Shown here piece by piece: positions 35,370 through 43,246 of a stretch of 46,069 nucleotides of DNA. Within the stretch, counting starts at the first letter, position 1. Each line of letters opens with the position of its first letter. This stretch comes from Actinomycetota bacterium (GTDB lineage Bacteria > Actinomycetota > Geothermincolia > Geothermincolales > RBG-13-55-18), in assembly GCA_003598015.1 (NCBI GenBank), contig QZKE01000064.1, positions 1 to 46,069 on the forward strand. The letters run 5' to 3'. A model generated the notes under the pieces. It saw only the letters and a list, made by a program, of their open reading frames with translations, ran no database searches and had not been told where the DNA came from. A program made the translations under genes and the position numbers.

Positions 35370-36590
35370 ATGAAAGTGGCCAGGACGGAAAAGGCGGAGG
35401 TCATCTCCATAGCCGCCTCGGTGCTCATGGCCGCGGGAATGATCGCTGTGGCCATTCCCACCGGCAGCATCGCCATCCTGGCCGAAGGTATCGATACGGT
35501 AGTCGATATTGTGGCTTCCCTCGCCGTCCTCGCCGGCCTGCGACTCTCTCAGCGCCATTCGCGTAACTTCCCCGCCGGCCTTTACAAGCTCGAAAACCTC
35601 ATCGGTACCGGCATAGGGATCTTGATCCTCGTCTGCGCCTACGAACTTGCAGCCGAATCCATCCGCAGCATCATCGCGGGCGGGAACAGGGTCGATCAGC
35701 CCTGGCTGGTCATGGGGACCATGGCGGCGGTACTGGCCATCACCGCCTCCATCGCCTGGTATAAAGGCAAAGTGGGCAGGGAGGAGCATTCGCCCAGTCT
35801 CTCGGCGGACGCCCATCATGCCTGGACCGATGCCATAGCCTGTCTGGCCATCGTCGTGGGGGTAGGGCTGGAGATGCTGGGTATTCCCGATATGGACTCC
35901 GTAGCCGCCCTGGTGGTCGTGGCCTTTCTTATCAAGACCGGCATCGAAGTAACGCTGGAGAGCCTCAAGGTACTGCTGGACGCCTCCATAGAGAGGGACG
36001 TCCTGGCCAGGGTGAGGGAGCTGGTGATGGAGGATCCCCACGTAAGGGAAGTCGTCACCATCACGGGGCGCAATTCCGGGAGCCACCGCTTCATCGATCT
36101 CTCCCTGGTACCGTTATCCTATGACCTGAAGGAGGCTGAGAGGACGTCTCATGCGCTCAGCGAGAAGATCCGGCGGGAGATAGACAACGTGGACCAGGTC
36201 AACGTCGATTTCACGGTGGAAGAGAGCAAGCACATCCTCGGCGCCGTGCTCCTGGAGGGCGATGGAACGACTCCGGCACTCGGTTACGAGGAGGCGCCCC
36301 TGGTCCTCTTTGTCGAGATAGCGCTACCGGAACGGACGGTGTTATACCGCCGGCAGGAGGTCAACCCGGCAGTGGAAGCGCCGCGCGGGAGAGGGATCCG
36401 CCTGGCGGTCTTCCTGTCCAGGAGCGGGATTGATGTGTTGCTGACTCGGCAATCCCTGCATGGTGATGATGCTCTCTACGTCCTGGAATCCAACGGCGTG
36501 GAAGTAGTCTTCCGCCCGGACATCATCTCCATTGAGGATGCCGTGGAGGCCATCCGCCTTCGCGACGATCCGGGCCACCCACCCCTTTGA
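35370..36590 (+). CDS. CDF-family transporter with C-terminal NifX/FeMo-cofactor-type domain, intact metal site
   Basis: 406 aa paralogue of the preceding gene with the same layout. Here the TM2 metal pair is kept (Asp42 and Asp46 in EGIDTVVD), as is the TM5 pair (His150, Asp154 in HHAWTD). It should move a divalent metal such as zinc, iron or manganese across the membrane against protons. The C-terminal domain again contains the RLAVFLSRSGIDVLL segment. ATG 35370 follows GAGGAG inside the end of the first gene, so the two are translationally coupled. Confidence 0.88.
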   Translation: MKVARTEKAEVISIAASVLMAAGMIAVAIPTGSIAILAEGIDTVVDIVASLAVLAGLRLSQRHSRNFPAGLYKLENLIGTGIGILILVCAYELAAESIRSIIAGGNRVDQPWLVMGTMAAVLAITASIAWYKGKVGREEHSPSLSADAHHAWTDAIACLAIVVGVGLEMLGIPDMDSVAALVVVAFLIKTGIEVTLESLKVLLDASIERDVLARVRELVMEDPHVREVVTITGRNSGSHRFIDLSLVPLSYDLKEAERTSHALSEKIRREIDNVDQVNVDFTVEESKHILGAVLLEGDGTTPALGYEEAPLVLFVEIALPERTVLYRRQEVNPAVEAPRGRGIRLAVFLSRSGIDVLLTRQSLHGDDALYVLESNGVEVVFRPDIISIEDAVEAIRLRDDPGHPPL

Positions 36591-36603
36591 TCAGGGGGGC
36601 TGC

Positions 36604-36632
36604 TTGTCCGCGTCATGCCCTTCGCATATAAT
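36604..36632 (+). promoter_or_regulatory. Promoter of the CoA-ligase-like gene
   Basis: TTGTCC (36604-36609), 17 bp, then consensus TATAAT (36627-36632), 30 bp before the ATG. This is one of the best promoters in the window. Confidence 0.7.
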
Positions 36633-36662
36633 CGAGCTCATTCCGAGACAAGGGAGGACTAC

Positions 36663-38132
36663 ATGGAAAAAGACCTGGAAAAGGTATTCAACCCCACCTC
36701 CATCGCCATGATAGGTGCTTCGAACGTACCGGCGAAATGGGGTTCTTTCCTGCTTATAAACCTGATGGCGGGCGGATTTCCCAGGGATAAAATCTATCCG
36801 GTGAATCCCCGGGAAAAGGAGATACATGGCTTGGCCGCCTACCCCTCCGTCTCCGCACTACCCGTAACGCCGGACCTGGCGTTTATAACCACTCCCGCCG
36901 CTACCGTCCCGGGCATACTCGTGGAATGCGCCGACAGGGGCATAATGAACCTCATCGTCATCTCCTCGAATTTCTCGGAAGTGGGTGAGGAGGGGGCACG
37001 CCTGGAGCGGGAACTCGTGCAGACGGGTCACAGGCTCGGACTCACCATCGTGGGACCGAATACCATGGGGATCGTGAGTACCCGGCGGAAGATATTCGCA
37101 GTCGGCGCGCCCGTACAGCTCCATCCCGGGGACATCTCCTTCGTCTCCCAGAGCGGCAACGTTGGCGCAAACATGCTCGGTTGGACCATGAACCAGGGCA
37201 TAGGCTTCGGCAAGTTCGTGGGAAGCGGCAATGAAGCCTTGCTGCATGCCGAGGATTACATCGCCTATTTCGGGGAAGATGACGAGACACGCATCATCCT
37301 GGCCTACCTCGAGGGGGTGGATGACGGGCGGGGATTCATCGATATCGTCTCCCGCATAAGCCTGCGCAAGCCGGTTATCGTGCTCAAGTCCGGTCGCACG
37401 GATGAAGGCGGCAAGGCCGCCAAGTCACATACCGGCTCTCTGGCAGGTTCCGACCATATCTATGACGCCGCGTTCCGCCAGAGCGGCGCGATACGCGCCG
37501 AAACCTCACAGGATATGCTGGACCTGGCCAAGGCTTTCGAGAGGTTGCCTTTGCCTCCAGGCGACCGCTTGGGCATCATCACCCTGGGGGGTGGATGGGG
37601 AGTCCTGGCCACCGACGCGACCGCCATGGCGGGATTGACGCTCGCGAGGCTCGACGATAACGTGATGAAAGTATGCGACGAGCTTCTCCCGCCCTTCTGG
37701 AGCCACTCCAATCCCGTGGATCTTGTCGGCAATATCTACATGGATACTTACCTCTCCATCCTCGAGGCCATGGCGACATCCCCCGAGATAGACGCCATGG
37801 TGGTCCTGGGATCCCTGGGTACGGGGACAATCATCGGCCTGAACGTCCTGGTATCCCAGAACCTGATCATGGAGATGAGCGAAGATGCCCTCAAGAGCTT
37901 CTTCACCGAATTGAAAGGGCGTAACATCCGCCTGCTCACCCGGGCGAAGGAGCTCATGCGCATGTACGGCAAGCCCATCGTCTTCGTGGAGATGCAGTTC
38001 ATCGGCGAGGAGAGCCTACGCGAGCTCGAGGCAGGCGAAACGGTTATCTTCACCGCTCCCGAGAAAGCCGCGGTGATCCTCTCCAGGATGCTGCAATACC
38101 GCCTCTATCTCGAGAGGAAAGGCGCGATATAG
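36663..38132 (+). CDS. Acyl-CoA synthetase (ADP-forming) alpha-subunit-like protein
   Basis: 489 aa from ATG 36663, with AGGGAGG upstream. The N-terminal CoA-binding Rossmann domain starts FNPTSIAMIGASN. Two flavodoxin-like ligase domains follow. The segment SGRTDEGGKAAKSHTGSLAG carries the His expected to be phosphorylated in succinyl-CoA synthetase-type enzymes. There is no ATP-grasp (beta) domain here or beside it, so a beta subunit must be elsewhere for activity. Members link acyl-CoA breakdown to ATP from ADP. The nearby AcuA-type gene makes acetyl-CoA metabolism a plausible theme. Confidence 0.88.
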   Translation: MEKDLEKVFNPTSIAMIGASNVPAKWGSFLLINLMAGGFPRDKIYPVNPREKEIHGLAAYPSVSALPVTPDLAFITTPAATVPGILVECADRGIMNLIVISSNFSEVGEEGARLERELVQTGHRLGLTIVGPNTMGIVSTRRKIFAVGAPVQLHPGDISFVSQSGNVGANMLGWTMNQGIGFGKFVGSGNEALLHAEDYIAYFGEDDETRIILAYLEGVDDGRGFIDIVSRISLRKPVIVLKSGRTDEGGKAAKSHTGSLAGSDHIYDAAFRQSGAIRAETSQDMLDLAKAFERLPLPPGDRLGIITLGGGWGVLATDATAMAGLTLARLDDNVMKVCDELLPPFWSHSNPVDLVGNIYMDTYLSILEAMATSPEIDAMVVLGSLGTGTIIGLNVLVSQNLIMEMSEDALKSFFTELKGRNIRLLTRAKELMRMYGKPIVFVEMQFIGEESLRELEAGETVIFTAPEKAAVILSRMLQYRLYLERKGAI

Positions 38133-38191
38133 GCGCCGCCGAACACCGCTGCGAGGGTTTGTTACGAGGTACTCAACCTGCATGCTCACGA

Positions 38192-38221
38192 TAAAGGACA
38201 ACGCCCCGCGGGGCGTTGTCC
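38192..38221 (-). terminator. Perfect 26-bp palindromic terminator
   Basis: Positions 38196-38221 are a perfect palindrome with 12-base GGACAACGCCCC-type arms around GC. On the minus strand TTTAT follows, so it ends the small zinc-ribbon gene at 38245. It may also stop the convergent CoA-ligase-like transcript. Confidence 0.7.
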
Positions 38222-38244
38222 ATACCCTGACGTCCTGGTCTCTC

Positions 38245-38427
38245 TTACATACCCTCCACGAAGCGAGGCTTCATCTTGGTAGGGTTCCAAACGGTGTAGA
38301 TACCCTCGTCCGGGCAGTTCGGGAGGAGTTCGTTTTCATCTTTTTGGTCGTATTCGTACCCGCACTTGTCGCAGTAGTACTTCCCGGCCGGTGCCTTGTC
38401 TCCCGTAGTCAACACCTCGTCCGTCAT
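38245..38427 (-). CDS. Tiny zinc-ribbon-like protein (60 aa)
   Basis: 60 aa. A rubredoxin-like first half knuckle, YYCDKCGYEY, is followed by LPNCPDEGIYTVW, where a second CxxC is expected (usually LPxCPxC). Only three cysteines remain. It starts at ATG 38427, seven bases after GGAGGTG. It has a strong palindromic terminator and looks monocistronic. Function unknown. Confidence 0.75.
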   Translation of the reverse strand: MTDEVLTTGDKAPAGKYYCDKCGYEYDQKDENELLPNCPDEGIYTVWNPTKMKPRFVEGM

Positions 38428-38559
38428 CTGGTTCACCTCCGCGTTTCAATATGACGGCAGGACTACATATCCGCCTCTAGATCAGGCCATTCCCATTCTG
38501 TTACCTGTGTTGCCTTTAGTCAACCCTGTGAAGGGGCGGAGCTGGCGGGAGGTACTGCT

Positions 38560-38931
38560 TCAGCTGCTGCCGATGATACGATTGACGGTTTCCAGGAGCT
38601 CTCCGATGGTAAAGGGTTTCACCAGGCAGGCTTCCACCTTCATCTTCCCCTCTCTCTCTATCTCCTCTACCGCTCTCTTCATGGCGGAGATGATGATCAC
38701 CGGGATGTCCCCCATCCCCTCCCGGCTCTTGATCTCCTTGTAGACTTCTATTCCGTCGACATGGGGCATCATCAGGTCAAGGAGGATGAGCTCCGGCTTT
38801 ATGGATTCCAGGCGAGGGAGTATCTCGCGGCTTTCGGTGAACCCGGCCACTTGATAGCCGTGTTTCTGGAGGATGATGGACACAAGGTCGATCATGTCCG
38901 GGTCGTCCTCGATGTAGGCTATCGTCTTCAT
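38560..38931 (-). CDS. Stand-alone response-regulator receiver protein
   Basis: About 123 aa, receiver domain only. The acidic pocket (IEDDPD), phosphoacceptor Asp in LLDLMMP, Ser in IISA and Lys in VKPF are all present, so it should be phosphorylated. There is no output domain, as in CheY-type proteins. ATG 38931 has GAGGAG upstream. No kinase is adjacent. Confidence 0.92.
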   Translation of the reverse strand: MKTIAYIEDDPDMIDLVSIILQKHGYQVAGFTESREILPRLESIKPELILLDLMMPHVDGIEVYKEIKSREGMGDIPVIIISAMKRAVEEIEREGKMKVEACLVKPFTIGELLETVNRIIGSS

Positions 38932-39050
38932 CTTCGTGAGCTCCTCTTGCATCCCGCGACCTTACTATTTTTATCGTTTTACGAGCTCTTTACCTTGAGC
39001 AGGTTTCCCATAAATAGCAACATATGGTAATTTACACCCCGCTCTCAGGG

Positions 39051-39920
39051 TCACAGGCCCCTCATATACTCCGGCCTTAAGAGCTCAGGCCGCTGGATGG
39101 CGCTGTCTATCATCTTAATAAGGCCTTCCTTATCCCTGGAAAGTACCCCCTTCAAAGGCAGATAGTTGGAGGCATGATTCGTTCTGAATGTGCACTGCGA
39201 CAGCTCGCAGCCCTGCAGAAAAAGCCGCAACTCCTCGAGCAACCCCAGCTGGTCCGGTAACTCGAACTCCCCCGCCTCCTGCTCCCGGTAGAGGGGGGTG
39301 CCCGGCACCACCATCAGGGTCAAGGCACTCATATATTCCGGGTCCATCCTCGATACGGCCTGTGCGCTTTTCACGGCATGATCCCGGGACCCTTCCCGGC
39401 CTCCGAGTCCGAGAAGGACGATGACCGATGTCGCTATGGAGCAATGCTTCAGTTTGCGTACCGCCCCTATCATCTCCTCGCAGCCGTCCTTCTTGCGCAC
39501 TCTTGCCAACACCCTGTCGTCACCGCTCTCCAGCCCCAGGTAGACGATGCCCAAGCCCAGCCCTGCGAGACGCCTCAGCTCGTCCTCGCTCTTTTCATTG
39601 ATATCCCTGGCGTTCGCGTATATTCCCACCCTCTCCAGACCTGGAAAAGCATCGCTCAGTTCGTGAAGTATGCTTTCCAGGCTGTCGCAGGGCAGGCAGA
39701 GCGCATTTCCGTCCGCCAGAAAGACACGCCTGGTGCCGGGTATCAGTCGCGAGGCTTGCTCTATATCCTCGCTTATTTCGTCGAGATCACGGGGTGCGAA
39801 AAACACGCCCGTATACGTCGGGCAGAAGGTGCAGGCGTTATGAGAGCACCCATAGGTCACCTGCAGGATGTAGCTTCCGGCCTCACTTGGAGGCCGGATG
39901 ACCAATCCCCTGTATCGCAT
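39051..39920 (-). CDS. Radical SAM protein with CX4CX2C cluster motif
   Basis: 289 aa. The motif is GCSHNACTFCPTY: four residues between the first two cysteines instead of three. This is the pattern of a known family often annotated only as radical SAM protein. The SAM-binding GLES-type strand is visible as YLGLESGDDRVL. The C-terminal half has no extra cluster motif. ATG 39920 follows AAGGAG. The reaction is unknown. Confidence 0.85.
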   Translation of the reverse strand: MRYRGLVIRPPSEAGSYILQVTYGCSHNACTFCPTYTGVFFAPRDLDEISEDIEQASRLIPGTRRVFLADGNALCLPCDSLESILHELSDAFPGLERVGIYANARDINEKSEDELRRLAGLGLGIVYLGLESGDDRVLARVRKKDGCEEMIGAVRKLKHCSIATSVIVLLGLGGREGSRDHAVKSAQAVSRMDPEYMSALTLMVVPGTPLYREQEAGEFELPDQLGLLEELRLFLQGCELSQCTFRTNHASNYLPLKGVLSRDKEGLIKMIDSAIQRPELLRPEYMRGL

Positions 39921-40012
39921 CCTTCTCCTTCAACCAAAAGCGCCGCTGGACTGCGCTTGGCTCAGTATACCATGCAGTCACTCAACTGGCTTGCCGGGGC
40001 TTCACCTGCAGG

Positions 40013-40729
40013 CTAGCCTTCTTTGCGCCCTCCCCAGGCTGCTCCTCCTGTGCCCAGTACCTCGCTCATGGTGCGCGGCCGGCCGCGGAAGTCCGCCCAT
40101 GCCTGATCCTTGTACAGGAGTTGCTCGAAATGGTTGAAGAGATCGTCATCGACCGAGGGGCCGATGCGCGCGGAGAAAAAGTTCGCCGAGTCCAGGTTGA
40201 CGTTGGGCTCGTCGGTCTCATAGTACATGAATCCGGCTTTTCCCAGATACGTGAGGAGCATGCGCCGGTAACTCTCCTTGTCCAGTCCGCTGCTCTCCAG
40301 GTCCCAATGCCAGGCATAGCCCGTGCATATGACTATCTTGTCGTCGAAGAAGCGATCCCGCAGCCCTATCTCCATCATCTTGTTGGCTATCCCCAAACCG
40401 CGCCAATCCTTGCTGACCTCGATAGCCATGGCTTCTATCAATCCCTTCCCCGACATCTTCCCCCACCTCTCCGCGGAACTCGGGGGGGCTATGGCCACGA
40501 ATCCGATTATCCTTCCGTCCTCGCTATGCGCCAGGATAATCCTGCTTTCATCGCCTCTCGCGATACGTTCCAGGGCCTTCTTTTCACGCGAAGCCGGATA
40601 ATTGGGTGCCGCGAAGGCGCCCATGCCCTCGTCCAGGCGCAACGAGGCTATGAGTTCGGGGCTCGCATCGGCCAGGATGCGGATTCTCCCCCGCGGCGTA
40701 TCGATATCATCCGCGTGGTCCTCGTCCAA
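40013..40729 (-). CDS. acuA: AcuA-like protein lysine acetyltransferase (GNAT)
   Basis: About 238 aa. A GNAT fold with the acetyl-CoA loop DWRGLGIANKMME. The C-terminal half has AWHWDLESSGLDKESYRR, GFMYYETDEPNV and SARIG, which I recognise as features of Bacillus AcuA. There AcuA acetylates and inactivates acetyl-CoA synthetase. Substrate here is inferred, not shown. TTG 40729 is favoured by GAGGG upstream; an in-frame TTG at 40759 is longer. An AcuB-like gene lies 1.3 kb away across a divergent spacer. Confidence 0.8.
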   Translation of the reverse strand: MDEDHADDIDTPRGRIRILADASPELIASLRLDEGMGAFAAPNYPASREKKALERIARGDESRIILAHSEDGRIIGFVAIAPPSSAERWGKMSGKGLIEAMAIEVSKDWRGLGIANKMMEIGLRDRFFDDKIVICTGYAWHWDLESSGLDKESYRRMLLTYLGKAGFMYYETDEPNVNLDSANFFSARIGPSVDDDLFNHFEQLLYKDQAWADFRGRPRTMSEVLGTGGAAWGGRKEG

Positions 40730-40880
40730 CTCTTCCCTCTTTCCGCAGCCATACCACAACCTTATTTTCGCCGCGTGGAGAGGCGTTCAAAAGCGCGTTC
40801 CATCACGAGCCCGCCTCTGCCCCTCCTCCACCCGACTCGCCCGCGTGGCTTCCAGGGCCTCCTCCCGGGCATAACTATTA

Positions 40881-40954
40881 GGTTCTTCTCCAAGATATGT
40901 GGATTGCCACGGGGGTCTTATCACATATCTACCCACACTTCATAAAGAAGAACC
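40881..40954. mobile_element. 74-bp terminal-repeat element, diverged copy of 2162-2244
   Basis: The ends start GGTTCTTCT on both sides and the right end carries GTGTGGGTA as in the first copy. The left and right repeats now agree at 18 of 25 positions. Flanks AACTATTA (40873-40880) and AACTATAA (40955-40962) differ by one base and look like an 8-bp target duplication. An internal 9-bp inverted repeat, AGATATGTG/CACATATCT (40893-40901 and 40922-40930), is new. The right flank includes TATAAT, the likely -10 of the gene at 41011. Confidence 0.7.
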
Positions 40955-40957
40955 AAC

Positions 40958-40963
40958 TATAAT
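40958..40963 (+). promoter_or_regulatory. Candidate -10 box at the edge of the mobile element
   Basis: TATAAT lies 47 bp before ATG 41011 and within three bases of the right end of the terminal-repeat element. Any -35 would lie inside the element's right repeat, so the insertion could have altered this promoter. Confidence 0.4.
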
Positions 40964-41010
40964 ATACCCGTCTTGTATACATATGACCTGTCGGATGGAA
41001 ACGGAGTAAC

Positions 41011-41856
41011 ATGCGCAGCATCAGGGCTCGTGGGGCCACGGATGAATTGCTGGCCCTGGCAGGGACGAATCCCTGCCATAACATCCACGCCATCAATCAG
41101 ATGGAGATTGAGGTAAAAGAGCGGGCATACTCCCTGCTCATACCGAATAAGATCTTTGAACTCTTCGGGATAGACCGTACCACCTTCCTCAACCCTCGGG
41201 GAGAGCGGGTCATCAAGACCATCGCCCCGCGCCAATCGGGATTTGTCATCGTCGAGGTGAGGGAGCATCCCGGAGACCGTGACTGCATTTATTTCCTGGA
41301 GATCGCGGATACCCCTTTCTTCAAGGTGGAGATAACTTTCCTCATCATCAATGATCCACACTCGCCCCGCTTCAATACCGATATCGACGACTCAGGACGC
41401 AGGACGAAGTTCGGCACCGCACGCCGCAACAGGGCCGAGGAGCTCAAGGCCATGCAGGCAGGTCTTGCGCCAGGACAGGTGCGTCGCGGGCTTCACCTGC
41501 TCAGGGATTTCATGCCCCTGGTGTTGCAGTTCCTCGCGGCCATGGGTCAGGATATGCTCGTCGCGGAACCTCTCGCGTACCACGATGCGATAATCTTCGA
41601 ACGCTACGGCTTCAGCTACGTCCGCGGCAGGAAGAAGATGGACTACATCGACAAGGCCTTCCGTCCCGGTGGAGAATTGCATGCAAAACTGGACGGGAGT
41701 ACTCCCTTCCGCCAGCCGGGGGCGGAAAGAACAGTACGCGGACGCAGTTGGGCGATACACGACGGCATCCTGGGCGAAGCATGGAAGGACATCGAGATGT
41801 ACCGCCCCGTCTCCAACCCCTCACATATATGCACTTTCCCGGGAGGGGTTTACTGA
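41011..41856 (+). CDS. Unrecognised protein between acuA- and acuB-like genes (281 aa)
   Basis: 281 aa, soluble, no signal or membrane segment. I do not recognise the family. The ending region FERYGFSYVRG looks like the final strand-loop of GNAT acyltransferases (YExxGF), and the following FRPGGEL...GRSWAIHDGILGEAW segment looks conserved. ATG 41011 has CGGAG four bases upstream. It is divergent from the AcuA-like gene and upstream of the AcuB-like gene. An acyl-group role is only a guess from context. Confidence 0.7.
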   Translation: MRSIRARGATDELLALAGTNPCHNIHAINQMEIEVKERAYSLLIPNKIFELFGIDRTTFLNPRGERVIKTIAPRQSGFVIVEVREHPGDRDCIYFLEIADTPFFKVEITFLIINDPHSPRFNTDIDDSGRRTKFGTARRNRAEELKAMQAGLAPGQVRRGLHLLRDFMPLVLQFLAAMGQDMLVAEPLAYHDAIIFERYGFSYVRGRKKMDYIDKAFRPGGELHAKLDGSTPFRQPGAERTVRGRSWAIHDGILGEAWKDIEMYRPVSNPSHICTFPGGVY

Positions 41857-42071
41857 CGGCGGTACGACGGGTTCCATCTACAAACGTTTTCTCGTGCATA
41901 TGCATCGCACAGACGCAAGCGCCCTTCATGCGCCATCTCCGGCAATGCCGGCAACAGCGCCACCAGACGGAGACTAGACGCGTAGCCGTTATGCAAGGCG
42001 GTATAATAGCCTTTGACGGCAGCGATAGACCAAGGGCGGTGTGTTAAGCCGTTGATGTAAAGGAGAAGGGG
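41857..42071. other. Spacer before the AcuB-like gene
   Basis: No gene is supported. It holds a CCGGC/GCCGG hairpin (41939-41951) without a T-tract and a consensus TATAAT at 42002-42007, 65 bp before the AcuB-like ATG. The AcuB-like gene therefore probably has its own promoter. Confidence 0.45.
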
Positions 42072-42494
42072 ATGTCTGTCCGCGACCATATGAGTCCCGA
42101 TCCCATAGTCGTTGCACCGGGTGATACCCTGCGCAGAGTCCGCCAGCTCATCAAGGACCATGGCCTGCGCCGTTTTCCGGTGGTCAAGAACGGCGGACTC
42201 GTCGGTATCGTGACGGACCGTGACGTGAGGCAGGCCGATATAAGCTCGGCCGTGATGCAGGAGAGGCGATACGTCGATTACGTGCTCGATCGCATCCAGG
42301 TCGAAGGCATCATGACACCTCATCCCATAACCGTGGCTCCCGCTGCGTCCATCGGGGAAGCCGCTCGTCTCATCCTCGAGAACAAGATCGGCGGCCTGCC
42401 CGTGATGGACGGTGAGAGCCTGGTCGGTATCATCACCGAAACCGACCTCATTAGAGCACTCATCGCGATGCTGGATGGCGGAGCACGGGACTGA
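42072..42494 (+). CDS. AcuB-like CBS-domain protein
   Basis: 140 aa made of two CBS motifs, which bind adenine nucleotides or SAM. The first has VRDHMSPDPIVV...GIVTDRDVRQA, the second has VEGIMTPHPITV...GIITETDLIRA. Sequence style and length match the CBS half of Bacillus AcuB, but the ACT domain of AcuB is missing. ATG 42072 has GGAGAAGGGG upstream. Together with the acuA-like gene it suggests control of acetyl-CoA synthesis by energy state. Confidence 0.82.
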   Translation: MSVRDHMSPDPIVVAPGDTLRRVRQLIKDHGLRRFPVVKNGGLVGIVTDRDVRQADISSAVMQERRYVDYVLDRIQVEGIMTPHPITVAPAASIGEAARLILENKIGGLPVMDGESLVGIITETDLIRALIAMLDGGARD

Positions 42495-43131
42495 CCCCGC
42501 TCGCAGCGCCGACCGGGAGAGCGGTCTCTCCTGGTCGAGGCTAGCCCGAACAATATCCCGGTTGTCACATCCCCTCTACGTATCACCACTGGTCATCCTG
42601 GCCGCATCCTTGAGATATGCCTCACATACTGCAGCCGCATTCTACTGGTGGGGCATCTACCAGGTATTCGCTACTATCATCCCCCTTTGCGATCTCATCT
42701 GGCGCCGCCGTACCGGCCGTATAAGCGACTGGCATGTGAGCAAGCGCGAGGAACGCAGGTGGCCTGTGGTCTTCGGTATAGCCTACGCGGCTGCAGGCAG
42801 CCTGACCTTCTATCTTCTCTCGGGACCTTCGATCCTCCTGGCTTGCATGCTCAGCGGGTTGGCCCTCGGTATTATCACCTTCGTCGTAACATCCTTCTGG
42901 AAGATAAGCCTGCATCTCATGGGAAACGGATCCCTGGCCGTCATACTCCTGGCGGCCTTTGCGTCCCCCGTCAAGAGTATCCTCGGGCTGCTGCTCCTCG
43001 TTTACCTTGGCATGGTAGGATTGTCGCGCTATGCGGTCAGGGCTCACTCGTCCATGCAGATAATCGCCGGGGCGGCCACCGGGATCGGCGTTACGTGGCT
43101 GATATTCCGCGGCATGGGAATCGTCGTGTGA
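42475..43131 (+). CDS. PAP2-like membrane phosphatase family protein
   Basis: About 218 aa with five or so membrane helices. PAP2-type motifs are degenerate but ordered: KREERRWP for motif 1, WKISLH for motif 2 and SRYAVRAHSSMQ for motif 3. The motif 3 Asp is Gln, which I recall in a lipid-phosphatase-like subfamily. Activity on a phospholipid or polyprenyl phosphate is likely but unproven. The start is uncertain; ATG 42475 overlaps the CBS gene by 20 bp and lacks a clear ribosome site. Confidence 0.7.
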   Translation: MAEHGTDPARSADRESGLSWSRLARTISRLSHPLYVSPLVILAASLRYASHTAAAFYWWGIYQVFATIIPLCDLIWRRRTGRISDWHVSKREERRWPVVFGIAYAAAGSLTFYLLSGPSILLACMLSGLALGIITFVVTSFWKISLHLMGNGSLAVILLAAFASPVKSILGLLLLVYLGMVGLSRYAVRAHSSMQIIAGAATGIGVTWLIFRGMGIVV

Positions 43132-43190
43132 GCGCACGAAAGGCGTATGGCGGGGAGAGCTCCGTTCTTCCTTCCTGCAAAGCTCGTTAT

Positions 43191-43219
43191 TTGACACCCA
43201 AAATTCCCGGTGGTAGTTT
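43191..43219 (+). promoter_or_regulatory. Promoter of the DAHP synthase gene
   Basis: Consensus TTGACA (43191-43196), 17 bp, then TAGTTT (43214-43219), 27 bp before the ATG. The -35 is perfect and the -10 is weak. Confidence 0.6.
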
Positions 43220-43246
43220 TTCTCTATCGAATATGGAGGTGGGACG

